64,000 nucleotides of DNA from Plutella xylostella (Eukaryota; Arthropoda; Insecta; Lepidoptera; Plutellidae), in assembly GCF_932276165.1 (NCBI RefSeq), contig NC_063994.1, positions 10,230,001-10,294,000 on the forward strand, read 5' to 3'. A program made the translations under genes and the position numbers. The notes beneath the pieces were generated by a model. It had not been told where the DNA came from. It saw nothing but the letters and a program-made list of their open reading frames with translations, and made no database searches. This document shows positions 33,901-42,670 of the stretch, one piece after another (positions within the stretch are counted from its first letter, which is position 1; each line of letters begins with the position of its first letter).

Positions 33901-36900
33901 TGTTTTTCGGACCTGACAAACTTTGGGAGTTTTTTCTCGATGAAATTACTCGTGGAATCCACCCTTAAAGTTTGTCGGGTTCGAAAAACAACACACTGTA
34001 TAATACATAGGAAAAAACACCCGGCGCACCCTGGGCCTACCCAAGGCTTACCCTATGTAGTCAGCGCCTGACGCTAATCTGACATCCTTACACCACGATG
34101 AAAAAGTAGTAGACAACTCTAGTGTTTGTCGCTGATATGCTACGAAGAAGTGAAAAATGCCTCAGAACTACAGGGGATTTCGAACATCCCGACTGCTCAA
34201 TAGTGTAACGTCTTCCTGTTTACCAAACAACTTTAATTTACCGATCATTTATCTATCCTTCGACCCTGATAGGATTCACATTCAACAATCGCTGTGACCC
34301 ATATAAACTTGAGCAATCAATAGACTGAAAACATAGGACCACTGAAAAGTATTCTTAGCAAAAAGGTGTTAATAGGACCGTCAGACTAACCTTACATAGT
34401 TTGTGTTTGGTTTGTATTTTGTCTATATTTTTCAAGAATGAATATTAAAATATTTTCGTTTCATGGTTTTATTAGTAATAATATTTTTTGAGTTGTGCCC
34501 CTACATTACGAAGGGTGCGTGATCTATTTCAGTTTGTATTCAAGTTGATATGTGCTATTAGAATCACATGACTCTAAGTACCAAGATACCAAAGTACCCT
34601 TAATCCTTTATACACACAGCTCAAATGATATCTCAGTTCAGGGTTCATTATCTACACTCACATGACGCCTTAATTTAATAAACGCTATCACTATGCATGT
34701 GACAAAGTTCACAATGGCTTATTTATCGATGCAATAATACTAGCAATAGGGCATTGTTACACTGCGCCGAGGCGGGCGAATGCTCCCAGACCACTTGATA
34801 ACGCACTGTCAGCTTTCTCAGACGCCTCCACGGTGCACAGACTCTATGCCAAACTTGCGATAAAAAAGAAAAAAGAAAAAAATTGAAAGTGACACTTGAC
34901 AAGCGCGGGAGTTTCAGCGCGCATGCGTCAATCAAAATGCTATTTGCAGTTTACGTTCCCTTTTTAGCGCGAAATTTATTCTTCCAAGTGTAAAGAAAAA
35001 ATAGAGAGTTTTTATTTTACCTAATACTAGTGACCAAAGTGTGAAATCGATACAAAGATGTTGATTAAAATTTAATCGAGTGATTCGAGTGAAAGACGAC
35101 GGTGTTGTCGTGGAAAGTGTTTAGTTTACAAAGTGGTGTAGAAGTAAATTTTAGTTGCTGAAATGGGTTTTATTGTGGTCGAGAATAATGTGGCGGTGGT
35201 CCAATGATGCGGTTGCCAACACCGGGGTGAGTACTTCATGTACATCTAATAGGTATGTAGATACATCACAACAAGACGCTCATAGCACGTGTTGTGTGTA
35301 TCATTAGGTATAAGTACTTCTGTATACGTATATTATTAGTCATGCGTGTGTTTTCTTTTTGTAACCATATAGTCATAATAACAATTTTGTCAGTGACCTA
35401 TCACTATCTTCCTTAAATTCTGTAATCAGGAACTAGTGCTAATCGACTGTGATTTAAAAGGAAGTGGTTTCTGATTGTAAAAGAAATATTAAGCCATAAC
35501 ACCTAATTTCCAAAGTAACTAAATGCCATGAAAGTGAGGTGAAAAATACTCGATTGCAGATTGGATATACAACTTTGAATCCCATTGAAAAGTATTTTTG
35601 CTGTAATTTGCAACATATCTACCTAAATTTAACGTCTATGCCTTGTAACTGTAGCCAAATCGGAATTCAGTACTTATGGAACAAAAAATGGCTCAAAAGT
35701 CAAATGACAAAGAGGTCGGAAATAGCGATGCATGGGTCTTCTTTTTTCAAGTATTCTGAACATACCACACCACATACACAATTACACATACTAATAACAA
35801 TAGCGAGCGATATACTGTTGTTAATTGTTACAATGATTTCGATAAATATTAAAATGTAAAACCATTCATAACAACCAATTCATATCCTTTACTTCACAGT
35901 CGTAGCCATAGCTAATGACATAGTAAAGGTATTAGGTCATCTCAACACTGTGGGATTATTTTCTCTAACAATAGTTAGGTAAAAATAGTTTTATTGTTTA
36001 CTAATCGTCATTAAAAAGCACTTGTTTTACAAATATATAATTATATGAAATAGGTTGCTATTAAAGATATCTGCTTAATAACACCTTTAGTTAGGTTTAT
36101 CAGTGTTTTACCTAAGCTATGGTGCGTTTAGCTAGATCATGGTAATAAAGAAATAAGTAGGTCTAACAAAAAATATTTTTACATTAAAACGATCGCTAAA
36201 ATAGTATCATATAATATACTTAGGTACCTACTTTCTTATATAATATTTTTTTCATTTTAGATTAGAATATAATAAATAATATATATTATGTCAATTAATA
36301 ATTATGCAGGAAGTACCTAACGAGATAAAGAGATTTTGCTGTAACACAGCCTAATAAGGCACAACACAATGGAAGAAGGAAAATGGACCATTTAGATTGC
36401 GTTGTGGTGAGTGAGAAACGGTGGTCAAGAATTTCATCATTCCCTCTTACCTAGGTGCTACAAAATAGACCTGGTAATCATTTATTGCCATTATTGCAAA
36501 ATTGACTGGTTTCAAAGCTTTTTTTACGCCAACTTCGATTAAAATGCTGCAAACCGTAAATATATGAAGAGCTTTCCAAATATAAATTTATGCATAGAAA
36601 AATAACGTTTACTGAATAAATTTCAGTCTTATTTGGTGTAAATAAATTCAAGAAGTAGGACCTGAAGCAATTTCCACATAATTCTCAAAGCTATACAAAA
36701 TTGCTTAACAGTAATAATAAATTAAGCGACTTCAAAAAACTTACATTTTGGTAACATGAAAAAAGTCTCACTCAATATTTCTCGTTATCTATTAGGTACT
36801 GCATCTACTGTGGTAACGGTACCTAAAGTTGACCTAAATATCCTTATTGAGCTGTCATTCCAAAAATATAATGAGAGGCATTACTTTGTCTCCTTCACCG

Positions 36901-39090
36901 CTGTTCCCAAGTTGTTCCTAGCGCCTAATCAAGTTATCAAAACTTCAATTCACCACACAATATAATAGACACGACTGTAAGTTGTCTTCGGACAATGCGA
37001 AGTCCCTAATTCGATGACAATTACCCAAGTGGCCGGTAATAAGCAATTGTTGGTGCAATTACAACTGTCGTTGTATTGCGAGCGTTTAGCGAACACCGAT
37101 TGGCTAAGAATTAGCGTTTCCTTTTTTGAAAACGTCACGACATCGTCTGACGTGTGCTGTATTCGAAGTTCGAACAGTTGCCTGATTTTGCACACTTGTA
37201 GTTTTATTATTAGGTAGGTACCTCTTATTATTACTGCTGTTGTCTACTTTCTCAATAATTCTTAATACGTAAATAGCCAATAATGGAATGTGATGTAATA
37301 ATTGGAAATATTTTTTTCCTTGCAATCGTGATAGGATCCGGTATATTCACTGAACTACATTCAGCTAATAGGAAAGTTCAACACGTATTTATAGGTTACA
37401 AAGTATTTAACGGTCATTTAATACAAAGATAATTACTATGTACAACCATTATTATAACACTGCATATTGATGCTCACTGATTGCTTTGACTTTCCTGTTG
37501 TAGGAACGAATGAAAATTATTTAAATTGTGCAGTTTACACACTCGTCTCCATTGTCTCGGAGTAAAAAAAGTGCATAATCTTCAAGAAAACTCACTTTTT
37601 CAACGGTTTCTTACGTATAAATATGCGAGGCACAATAAATAGTAGTAGGTACTTACCAACATCTAAGATTAATGGTGAGACGTAATATGGCTGTACCCTG
37701 ATAATGTTAAGAAAATCATAGGCTGTACCTTAATTTTAACTATGAATAAATGTAAAGGATGAGTAGAATATAAAGAATAAGGTTTTATCTATGGAATATA
37801 TGTCACAACTCCATATAAATCTGAGGATGATTACTATGTAGGTCAGTGTTGATTGGAATATAAACAAGTTCATAAAAACAAAAGAATCTAATAATAAAAC
37901 ATACAGGAACAACAATTATGTATTAATAGATAAATACAATATACAATACCAGGATATCATGTGACATGGGTGTATTTGTCAATAATTCAATTAAGTATTG
38001 GTTAACTCTGGCTACATTGATGGACGGGCAAATGATTATCCTGTAAGGAGGTCGCATGCAACCACTATTAGTACCTAATAGATAAAGATAAGGCATGCAA
38101 ATTATACAGCTCCTTGTAATCTATGAGGTCTTGGTAATTTAAGACACTTGTTTTGGTGCAGAATTTAATTTGATTCGGCAGGTTTTGAAGTATTTAAATG
38201 ATTGTTTTTGATAGTATAATAATTAGTTTATATAGCGTTGGCGCATATTGTAGTTTAAATAAAAGGTTATTGACACTCTTGTTGCATAAATAATTTAACA
38301 GTCATTGATCAAGTATTTGAAATAATTAACATGTAGTGTCACCTACATAATTTAAATAGCATACGTGACCTATTTTCTTTATCAAAAACAAGAAATCTAG
38401 CCTAATCTTTACATACAGTAAAATGTATTTGGCGTAGAAAGGCAAAATGAGTTTCGGCTGTAATAATAATTAGTAAAGTTTCTATTCTATTCTATTCTCT
38501 GAGGGGGTGAAAGTACCTGTACCTGGCTCTCTTGAGTGGAACCTTTGTGCGGATATCCCCAAGGTCTAAACTGCCTTCCTAAGCTTGGACCATTTCCCAC
38601 CACGCTGGTCCACTGCGGGTTGGTGGGTTCACATATCTAGATGTGCTAAATCTAGATATGCAGGTTTCCTCACGATGTTTTCCTTCACCGTAAGAGTACA
38701 TTGTACTTAAATTCAAAGAACTATTGGTACATGTCAGCGCCGGGATTTGAACCCGCATCTCTGGGGTGAGAAGTGGGCACTTACCCGGCTGAGCTACCAC
38801 CGCTCTAGTAAAGTTTATATGAAAGCATTTTTTTTGTCTGTAGGTGTAATTTACGCTAAAGGGCGCCGTAATACGTTTGCCTAACACGTGGAACTCAATT
38901 AAGTTATCGAATCTCTCACAAATGTGAGTGGAGACCACGAACAAGCAAACGCAGCGTGGGACGCCCTCCTGCCCGCTGGACTGGCGACCTTAGGCGGGTG
39001 GCGGGTAGTGGTTGGATGAGGAAGGCCGAGGACCGAGTGTTGTGGCGCTCCTTGGGAGAGGTATATGTCCAGCAGTGGATGATTATTGGC

Positions 39091-39121
<31 letters not shown>

Positions 39122-39311
39122 AAATGTGGCGCATTGGAACTTCATCCCACAAGTACCAGGCGCGCAGAACTCGACAGAAAGTATCGAGGACTCACCGGCG
39201 ATGGTGTTGAGGAACATGAGGTACTCGAAGTTGGAGATCTCGCGGCGCTGCCACTTCTGCGTCATGTTGGAGTTGCGCATCAGCTGGCGCGGAGACATCA
39301 TGGACGCTCGT
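18897..39311 (-). CDS. rg: Neurobeachin, C-terminal BEACH-WD40 part (14 exons)
   Basis: Neurobeachin (rugose in Drosophila) is a large cytosolic scaffold for vesicle traffic, synapse organisation and PKA anchoring. Fourteen minus-strand exons join in phase to about 671 residues ending at a natural stop. The N-terminal ~370 residues form a complete BEACH domain: [79 protein letters not shown] and NVFYYLTYEGGV. The remainder forms the WD40 repeats, including FGHYGVVTCVSRSE, GSEDCTVLLWHW, LTGHDAPINGVLV and the conserved end FHIDFNRWHHEF-QQRY. Exon order and residues follow vertebrate NBEA rather than LRBA in the [14 protein letters not shown] region, though the two are close. PH-like and upstream exons are not visible in this window. 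Confidence 0.95.
19297..19440 (-). pseudogene. Two decayed downstream copies of an exon tail
   Basis: The module gaagagctactcact-tctgatcgtggctgagcg from the end of the 19485-19636 exon recurs at ~19316 (tatgatcgtggctgagcg) and in a poorer form at ~19402 (ttctgaccgatagag), with the intron piece aactaaagtaccag between. The coding frame is broken by a 1-bp indel, so these are older than the other exon-tail copies. Confidence 0.65.
19485..19636 (-). CDS. rg: Neurobeachin exon (WD40)
   Basis: It encodes CLLLSRCGEYLVCGGDAGVV, EVWRAFTLAPLYAFPAAGAP and SLALSHDQK; donor gtgagt. Degenerate copies of its 3' end follow at about 19300-19440. Confidence 0.93.
20211..20410 (-). CDS. rg: Neurobeachin exon (WD40)
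   Basis: It encodes DGPVLIHTTFGELLRR, a Gly/Pro-rich loop (GGPGGPGGGPQQLAL), VLVVAYGRGHLAAYTL and HHDHFQ; donor gtaagg. The Gly/Pro loop is longer than in vertebrate NBEA. Confidence 0.9.
20654..21066. mobile_element. Inner MITE of a nested pair, probable TTA target
   Basis: The inverted ends GGGCTACCACACATAAACAC (left) and GGGCTCCCACACATAAACAC (right, reverse complement) differ at one base. Flanks are cta on the left and tta on the right. Removing the insert restores the inverted end of the outer MITE exactly when one copy of tta is kept, so a 3-bp TTA target duplication is supported. That fits PIF/Harbinger-type MITEs. Confidence 0.75.
20685..20780. repeat. Perfect 40-bp inverted repeat (long hairpin)
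   Basis: Arms 20685-20724 and 20741-20780 are exact reverse complements over 40 bp (outer part taaagaagtacaatgccttg). The 16-base loop acgtgtcgatacacga can itself pair five bases (CGTGT/ACACG) around a CGAT tetraloop. Transcribed in either direction it would form a near-perfect RNA hairpin. It lies inside the inner MITE. Confidence 0.95.
21236..21369 (-). CDS. rg: Neurobeachin exon (WD40)
   Basis: It encodes SARHGGIVGEGDTPAPRV, TLTGHDAPINGVLVSAELGL and VISSSR; donor gtatgg. Confidence 0.93.
21863..21992 (-). CDS. rg: Neurobeachin exon (WD40)
   Basis: It encodes KIVQIIFGHYGVVTCVSRSE and GSEDCTVLLWHW, a full WD blade; donor gtgagt. Confidence 0.96.
22302..22463 (-). CDS. rg: Neurobeachin exon (WD40)
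   Basis: It encodes ALARRQLGDNFSQRVRARSN, then FVTTVDSRFLIAAGFWDNSL and RVFSTET; donor gtttgt (non-consensus at +3 and +4 but GT). Confidence 0.93.
22655..23610 (+). mobile_element. 5'-truncated LINE with reverse-transcriptase C-terminal half
   Basis: One frame is open from before 22683 to the stop after 23459. It contains the RT motifs RQGGLTSPDLFNLYIDDLIR and SYADDMVLLSPS (YADD active site), then the thumb region GHILTSDLRDDTDIERERRA. Everything N-terminal (endonuclease, RT blocks 1-3) is missing. The 3' UTR with tagcctgaaataaatgac runs to a TTTA-rich tail. It is inserted in a neurobeachin intron, opposite strand. I cannot assign the clade with confidence. Confidence 0.85.
23975..24013 (-). 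pseudogene. Downstream copy of the WD40-start exon tail
   Basis: 39 bp match 24103-24141 at an offset of 128 bp. There are four differences: three synonymous (two CCG/CCC, one GCG/GCA) and one conservative Val to Ile. The donor (gtaagc) is intact. The flanking intron module (accaggagagtataaacaat) is repeated beside both copies. Confidence 0.8.
24103..24229 (-). CDS. rg: Neurobeachin exon (WD40 start)
   Basis: It encodes VSSARAFAAHRWVGGG and PPPHPLVMDPVW, matching the RLFAVNRW..EMDPL region of NBEA; donor gtaagc. It is GC-rich with GCC/GCG runs. A copy of its tail lies at 23975-24013. Confidence 0.9.
24492..24662 (-). pseudogene. Two tandem downstream copies of an exon tail
   Basis: The 3' end of the 24738-24908 exon recurs at 24612-24662 (51 bp, one synonymous change CTG/CTA) and, shorter, at 24492-24529 (38 bp, four changes: three synonymous and one Gln to Glu). 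The intron module between copies (cagattgctcaagc, then taccaggacagcataaacc) is repeated too, with a period near 125 bp. The nearer copy keeps the donor (minus strand ACT|GTGAGTGTG). Confidence 0.85.
24738..24908 (-). CDS. rg: Neurobeachin exon (BEACH/WD40 linker)
   Basis: It encodes LLSEPHPPRASPMHLAPLMF and HVSANTYPQLAMPAAVT; 57 whole codons; donor gtgagt. Its 3' end is repeated twice downstream (24492-24529 and 24612-24662). Confidence 0.93.
25349..25488 (-). CDS. rg: Neurobeachin exon (BEACH end)
   Basis: It encodes PEAVRATNVFYYLTYEGGVR and IRSFGQTPAQ; acceptor tttgcag, donor gttagt. Confidence 0.95.
25505..25867 (-). mobile_element. tRNA-derived SINE with 14-bp target duplication
   Basis: Read on the minus strand it starts AGAGCGGTGGTAGCTCAGTC (box A) with GGTTCGATCCC (box B) and ends in an (AGAAT)n tail at 25519-25540. 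The duplication tgttgttgagtatt at 25505-25518 and 25854-25867 is perfect. It is a full-length, clearly retroposed copy in a neurobeachin intron. Confidence 0.92.
26145..26306 (-). pseudogene. Downstream copy of a BEACH exon tail
   Basis: This 162-bp stretch copies 26609-26770 with an offset of 464 bp and no gaps. Only five bases differ: four are synonymous (TTT/TTC, CCC/CCG, GGG/GGA, GAC/GAT) and one changes Asp to Val. It keeps a donor (gttagt) but lacks the first third of the exon and has no acceptor. The following intron (26000-26144 against 26450-26608) is recognisably related but much more diverged. Confidence 0.85.
26609..26828 (-). CDS. rg: Neurobeachin exon (BEACH core)
   Basis: It encodes ELIPELFFLPEMLVNNSGY, LPPWASSAEEFIRINRMALE and [13 protein letters not shown], among the most conserved BEACH stretches; donor gtgagt. 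A truncated downstream copy lies at 26145-26306. Confidence 0.96.
26952..27055. repeat. Copy 1 of a dispersed ctggagggttactcta repeat
   Basis: It starts ctggagggttactctata and keeps gtcgtgcaatcggcac; the far end is degraded. It is related to copies at 50461-50590 and 55007-55107. Confidence 0.6.
27538..27720 (+). mobile_element. Second, 3'-UTR-only copy of the same LINE
   Basis: The sequence from gacgcaaatcgaaaataaaa to gcctgaaataaatgac repeats 23444-23610 with few changes and ends in a TTTATT-rich tail. It is severely 5'-truncated, as is typical of LINE insertion. It lies in a neurobeachin intron. Confidence 0.85.
28263..28464 (-). mobile_element. Lep1-like Helitron, non-autonomous
   Basis: The plus strand starts actagctgttcccgcgcgct and continues through caaatccgttcagtagtttt, cagacagacagacag and ttcgcatttattatattagt, a very common lepidopteran repeat. 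On the minus strand it ends AACAGCTAG|T, the Helitron 3' end. A partial relative lies near 21507-21590 (gaacttcgggataaaaagta). Confidence 0.85.
29552..29671 (-). CDS. rg: Neurobeachin exon (BEACH)
   Basis: It encodes EPMTTMFLALQGGKFDHPNR and ends QRDTSDVK; 40 whole codons; donor gtaaga. Confidence 0.95.
30571..31327. mobile_element. Foldback element of ~16-bp periodic units with 9-bp target duplication
   Basis: The 9-bp sequence acattagat lies at 30562-30570 and 31328-31336. The left arm is a run of degenerate ~16-base units (TGGCATAA + ctcgtatg-like spacer; variants GACCAAA, CGCATAA, GTCTAAA, GCCGAA). The right arm (about 31130-31320) is a run of the same units in inverse orientation. The centre holds GC-rich 8-base steps such as gcggagcg. 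A 9-bp duplication suggests a Mutator-like or other long-TSD DNA transposon. No transposase is present. Confidence 0.75.
31915..32035. mobile_element. MITE related to the outer element at 20557
   Basis: The arms caagacgcgacaaaagttttgcgtcg and cgacggagaacttttgtcacgtcttg are inverted copies. The ends gggcgcaatacgcg and gtcttgcgcctcg match the 20557 family. It lies just downstream of the neurobeachin 32070 exon. Confidence 0.7.
32070..32210 (-). CDS. rg: Neurobeachin exon (BEACH)
   Basis: It encodes PIGALNPSRRAYFEERYSGW, then [20 protein letters not shown]; 47 whole codons; donor gtgagt. Confidence 0.95.
32973..33085 (-). CDS. rg: Neurobeachin exon (BEACH)
   Basis: It encodes [20 protein letters not shown] then ESEELDLSQPSNYRDLSK; phase 1 in, phase 0 out; donor gtgagg. 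Confidence 0.95.
33803..33842. repeat. 40-base palindrome with 2-base centre
   Basis: Arms of 19 bp (taaaatgtgattttgacca and its complement) are perfect, with tg at the centre. It lies in the neurobeachin intron. Confidence 0.9.
33889..34002. mobile_element. 114-bp MITE with 36-bp inverted ends
   Basis: The left end tatacagtgtattgtttttc is matched by the right end with about three mismatches over 36 bp, extending to gacaaacttt. Confidence 0.8.
34890..35226 (+). promoter_or_regulatory. Candidate promoter and first exon (MMRLPTPG) in a neurobeachin intron
   Basis: A locally CpG-rich patch (agcgcgggagtttcagcgcg, 34902-34930) with an initiator-like tgcagtt at 34945-34951 precedes a possible exon ending at 35226 before gtgagt. 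ATG at 35204 reads MMRLPTPG and leaves two bases over. This is the phase needed to enter the exon at 54669, giving GSGAGAGRCGARSMLSS. A 14-codon upstream ORF (35163-35207) ends in TGA overlapping that ATG (ATGA). All of this is inference from signals. The nearest downstream partner is 19 kb away. Confidence 0.3.
35240..38460. other. Neurobeachin intron, no feature recognised
   Basis: AT-rich intronic DNA. Short ORFs here have no codon or motif signature of protein. I see no element borders that I can support. Confidence 0.5.
38471..38816 (-). mobile_element. Second copy of the tRNA-derived SINE, 11-bp target duplication
   Basis: It has the same body as 25519-25853 with scattered differences and the same orientation and tail. 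The target duplication tagtaaagttt lies at 38471-38481 and 38806-38816. A short fragment of the same family, in the opposite orientation, lies at about 49158-49200 (ctcttacggtgcaagaaaac). Confidence 0.92.
38935..39122 (+). mobile_element. 3' end fragment of an RTE-type LINE with (TGA)n tail
   Basis: The frame WMRKAEDRVLWRSLGEVYVQ-QW is the typical C-terminal end of RTE reverse transcriptases and closely resembles the end of the ORF at 43888. It is followed by a gat/tga microsatellite at 39094-39122. It abuts the neurobeachin exon 39196-39311. A smaller piece of the same end is at about 19981-20013 (ALGEAYVQQ). Confidence 0.75.
39196..39311 (-). CDS. rg: Neurobeachin exon: start of BEACH domain
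   Basis: Acceptor ttgttacag, donor gtgagt. It encodes R-ASMMSPRQLMRNSNMTQKW, then [15 protein letters not shown]. It begins with the last base of a codon, so a coding exon must lie upstream, at coordinates above 39311. An RTE fragment with a (TGA)n tail ends about 75 bp from its donor. Confidence 0.93.
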
Positions 39312-39839
39312 CTGTAACAATTATAACCATAGTGTTAGATATAATATACCAAAAATTAATAAAATTAGGTCAGCAATGAAACAAAAAAAATTGCATCAAG
39401 TGTAGCTACATTAGGACTTAATAATACGGATGTGCATAATTGACGACCATGATTGTATTTAGTGTCAAGACAAACCCTTCAGGTTTAATGGCACGTAAAC
39501 TTCAATAAAATAACTATGTTACACAAAGTTTGGTATAAATAAAAAATAAATAAATAATAAGACTGGCTGAAACGGGAAATAAGTTAGGTAAATGGGTGTG
39601 TATACTGTGTACAGATGTCGCAGTATGCCTAAACTCAGCAGTGGATCTTCTTAGCATGTCGGTGGCAAATATATAAAAATAAAGCTGGACTAGAGTGTGT
39701 CACCGTGGTGAAAGGTTTGGAAGTATAATTAGCTTTAGTTGCTGACCGCCCAAGGTGCGCCGGACGCAATAAGTTGCTACGTCGTAATGGGTTGGAAAAC
39801 CTCTTATTTTTCTACGCATTTCTTTCTCTTTCCGCTATT

Positions 39840-39960
39840 TTTTTACTCTCATCAACTTCGTCTGTGTCGCTCCACGCCCACAACCAGGTGGCCTCACTCG
39901 GGTATCGAACCGGCAACCTCAACTGTTAACCTCTCATCCCACGCGTCTGTATTATCATCT
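39840..39960 (-). repeat. Possible tRNA-derived SINE fragment
   Basis: On the minus strand GTTGCCGGTTCGATACCC resembles a box B and is followed by a conserved-looking tail (GTGGAGCGACACAGACGAAG). No box A or target duplication is found. Confidence 0.3.
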
Positions 39961-40149
39961 TTGTACAGATTTACATAAAATAAGCCGTTTTTGCGCGAGC
40001 CGTGTGGGGCATTTTGTAGTTGACTGATTTGCCATTTTCATTGTATAGCCTTTTTATGTTTAATTGAAATACGTGAATAGTTAGTCCTGTGTGGTCTTGA
40101 TAATACATTTTACAAGTAATCAGGAACTTTCTTCGCTAAACTATGTGTT

Positions 40150-42670
40150 CCTAGTTAAATATAATTGATCATTTTTACTCACTATCCCATCTTCTAACAT
40201 GGCTTACCTTCGACCTCGTAATAAGACCCGATATAATTTTTTTAAAGCAGACTATACCAACATTTTTACTGAACTCTCCGAAATTGACTGGCTTACTGAA
40301 TTCGTAGATTGTGAAAATACTGATGGGATGGTTCAAATATTCTATAAAATAATTAATGAAATAATCGATAAGTATGTTCCTAAGCATAAAACCTCTAAAT
40401 CTAAATGGCCACCTTGGTTTACTGTCCCATTAATAAAACTATTAAATGAAAAAGAAAAATTAAGGAAAAAGTTTCGAAAGTACAATAACCCTCGTGATAA
40501 ATTAGAATTTGACTTGATAAGAAACCAGTGTCACAAATTAACAGCAAACTGTTACAGTACTTATAGATCAAAGTTGGAGCAAAACATTCCAAAGAACCCA
40601 AAAGCGTTCTGGGGTTTTATGAAAGCTAAGAGAAAATCATCAGCTTGTCTTCCAGCTGAAATGAAAAATGAGGGCTCTATTGCTGACACCGGTCCTGATA
40701 TTGCTAACCTTTTTGCTTCTCATTTTTCATCAGTTTACACAGTCAATTCTATTACTACACAATATAATGAGAACAGTCCACCTTCATCAACTATTTCCCC
40801 TAACAACATAAGTAATTTGTTCAATTTAGTATTTACTGAAACGGATTTACTAAAACAATTGAAGCAAATAGATATTTACAAAGGTGCTGGACCCGACGGC
40901 ATTCCTCCTATTTTTGTAAAAAGATGTGCATCTAGACTAACTTTTCCTCTTTATCTCATTATAAATAGTTCCCTCAAATATGGTATCTTTCCGGCAGAGT
41001 GGAAAAAGGCAAGAATTATACCAATCTATAAAAAAGGCGATCAAAGTGATATTAAGAACTACCGACCAATTTCTATTCTATCCTGTTTTTCTAAAATATT
41101 CGAATCACTCATGTATAAATCTCTATCTCACACCTTTCGAGAACTGATTTCCGAATTCCAACACGGTTTTATCAGCGGCCGCTCAGTTCAAACCAACTTA
41201 GTTGAATACATCTCAGAACTAGCTGATGCACTTGATAAGGGACATGAAGTTGATGCTATTTACACAGATTTTTCTAGCGCGTTCGACAAAGTTGACCACA
41301 ATCTATTGCTGCATAAACTTAATTATTCAGGAATTAAGGGATCTTTGTTGCTTTGGTTTAAATCATACCTACACAATAGACCACAAAGTGTTGCTGTTAA
41401 CGGTTATGACTCTAATATTTATCCTGCTGTATCGGGTGTACCGCAGGGCTCTCATCTTGGTCCACTATTATTCTTGATCTTCATTAATGACATTACTTCC
41501 TGCATTCAACATTGTAAATTTTCTCTCTATGCCGATGATCTTAAAATTTATAGAACAGTTAATTCCGTAAACGATATAAATCTAATTCAACAAGATATAA
41601 ATAGGATACAAATCTGGTGTGACAGAAACAAAATGTGTCTCAATATAAATAAATGTTACTTTATTAAATTTACCAAAAAGAAAAACCCTTTAGTATCATT
41701 GTATAAAATTGCAAACCAAAATATTAGTCAAGTTCTGGAAATTAAAGATTTAGGCGTTATACTTGATAGCCAACTGAATTTTAAAAGTCATATAGACAGT
41801 GTCACTAAAAGAGCGGCTCAGATGCTTGGCTTTCTAAAGCGTAATACAAGGGGATTTAGTAATAAAACGAAAATCCTTTTGTATAACGCTTTGGTTAGGA
41901 GTATATTGGAGTTCGCAAGCGTGGTGTGGAACCCGCACTACGCCGTGCACTCGCAGCGCCTCGAGAGCATCCAGCGCGCCTTCACCCGCCACCTCGCCTT
42001 CATCAGCCCCGGCATCTCACACCGGTGTCCGTACGAACAGCGGTTGACATATTTCAATATGATATCTTTACGGCATCGACGGATTCAGCATGATCTCATG
42101 TTCTTATATAATGTTGTTAATAATAAAATATACTCTAGTAATATCTCCAGTAAAATCAAAATATCAGTCCCATTTAATTACCCGCGTAAACGTATAACCA
42201 ATTTATTTCACTCAAACCATTCCAGAACCAACCTCGGTGTACACGCTCCACTCAATAGAATGTGCAAGGAATTCAACACTATAAATAGTAAATTTGACAA
42301 TTTTGATATTTTTTGGGATAGTCTTGTAGTTTTTAGAAATAAGGTACTCAGTGCGATCTCTAACTAATAATGTATAACATGTTAGTGTTAAGAAGTTGTT
42401 TTTGTTTTTATAGTTTAAATAAGTTTATATATCTGTTTTCATGTCAGAATTTTTAAAGAATGTGAGTTAAAGTTTTATTTTTCTTTTTTGTAATACTAAA
42501 CTGTATTTTTAATTATGATTATTTCTATGTTTTGTTATGTGCCTAACAAGTGTTGAGCATGTCTGTAATTGGTACATGTTATTGATAAGTACCTCTCTAA
42601 CCTTTCTTTTATAAGTGTATTGTAACATGTACTGTTGATGTGCCTTATATAAATAAATAAATAAATAAAT
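40150..42670 (+). mobile_element. 5'-truncated LINE (Jockey/CR1 group) with complete RT domain
   Basis: One ORF (40199-42367, 722 residues) carries all RT blocks: GAGPDGIPPIFVKRC, KKARIIPIYKKGDQSDIKNY-RPIS, FSSAFDKVDHNLLLHKL, SGVPQGSHLGPLLFLIFIND and FSLYADDLKIY (catalytic YADD near residue 444). The C-terminal region is typical of Jockey-superfamily elements. The endonuclease is missing; just before the ORF a frame-shifted IIDHFYS could be the last trace of it. The 3' end is an aaat repeat at 42650-42670. The ORF is intact, so the insertion is fairly young. It was probably not autonomous as it stands. Confidence 0.9.

Noticed and set aside
39094..39122. (TGA)n run as a functional element next to a neurobeachin exon
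   Set aside because: It is the simple-repeat 3' tail of an RTE fragment whose last codons (EVYVQQW) directly precede it.
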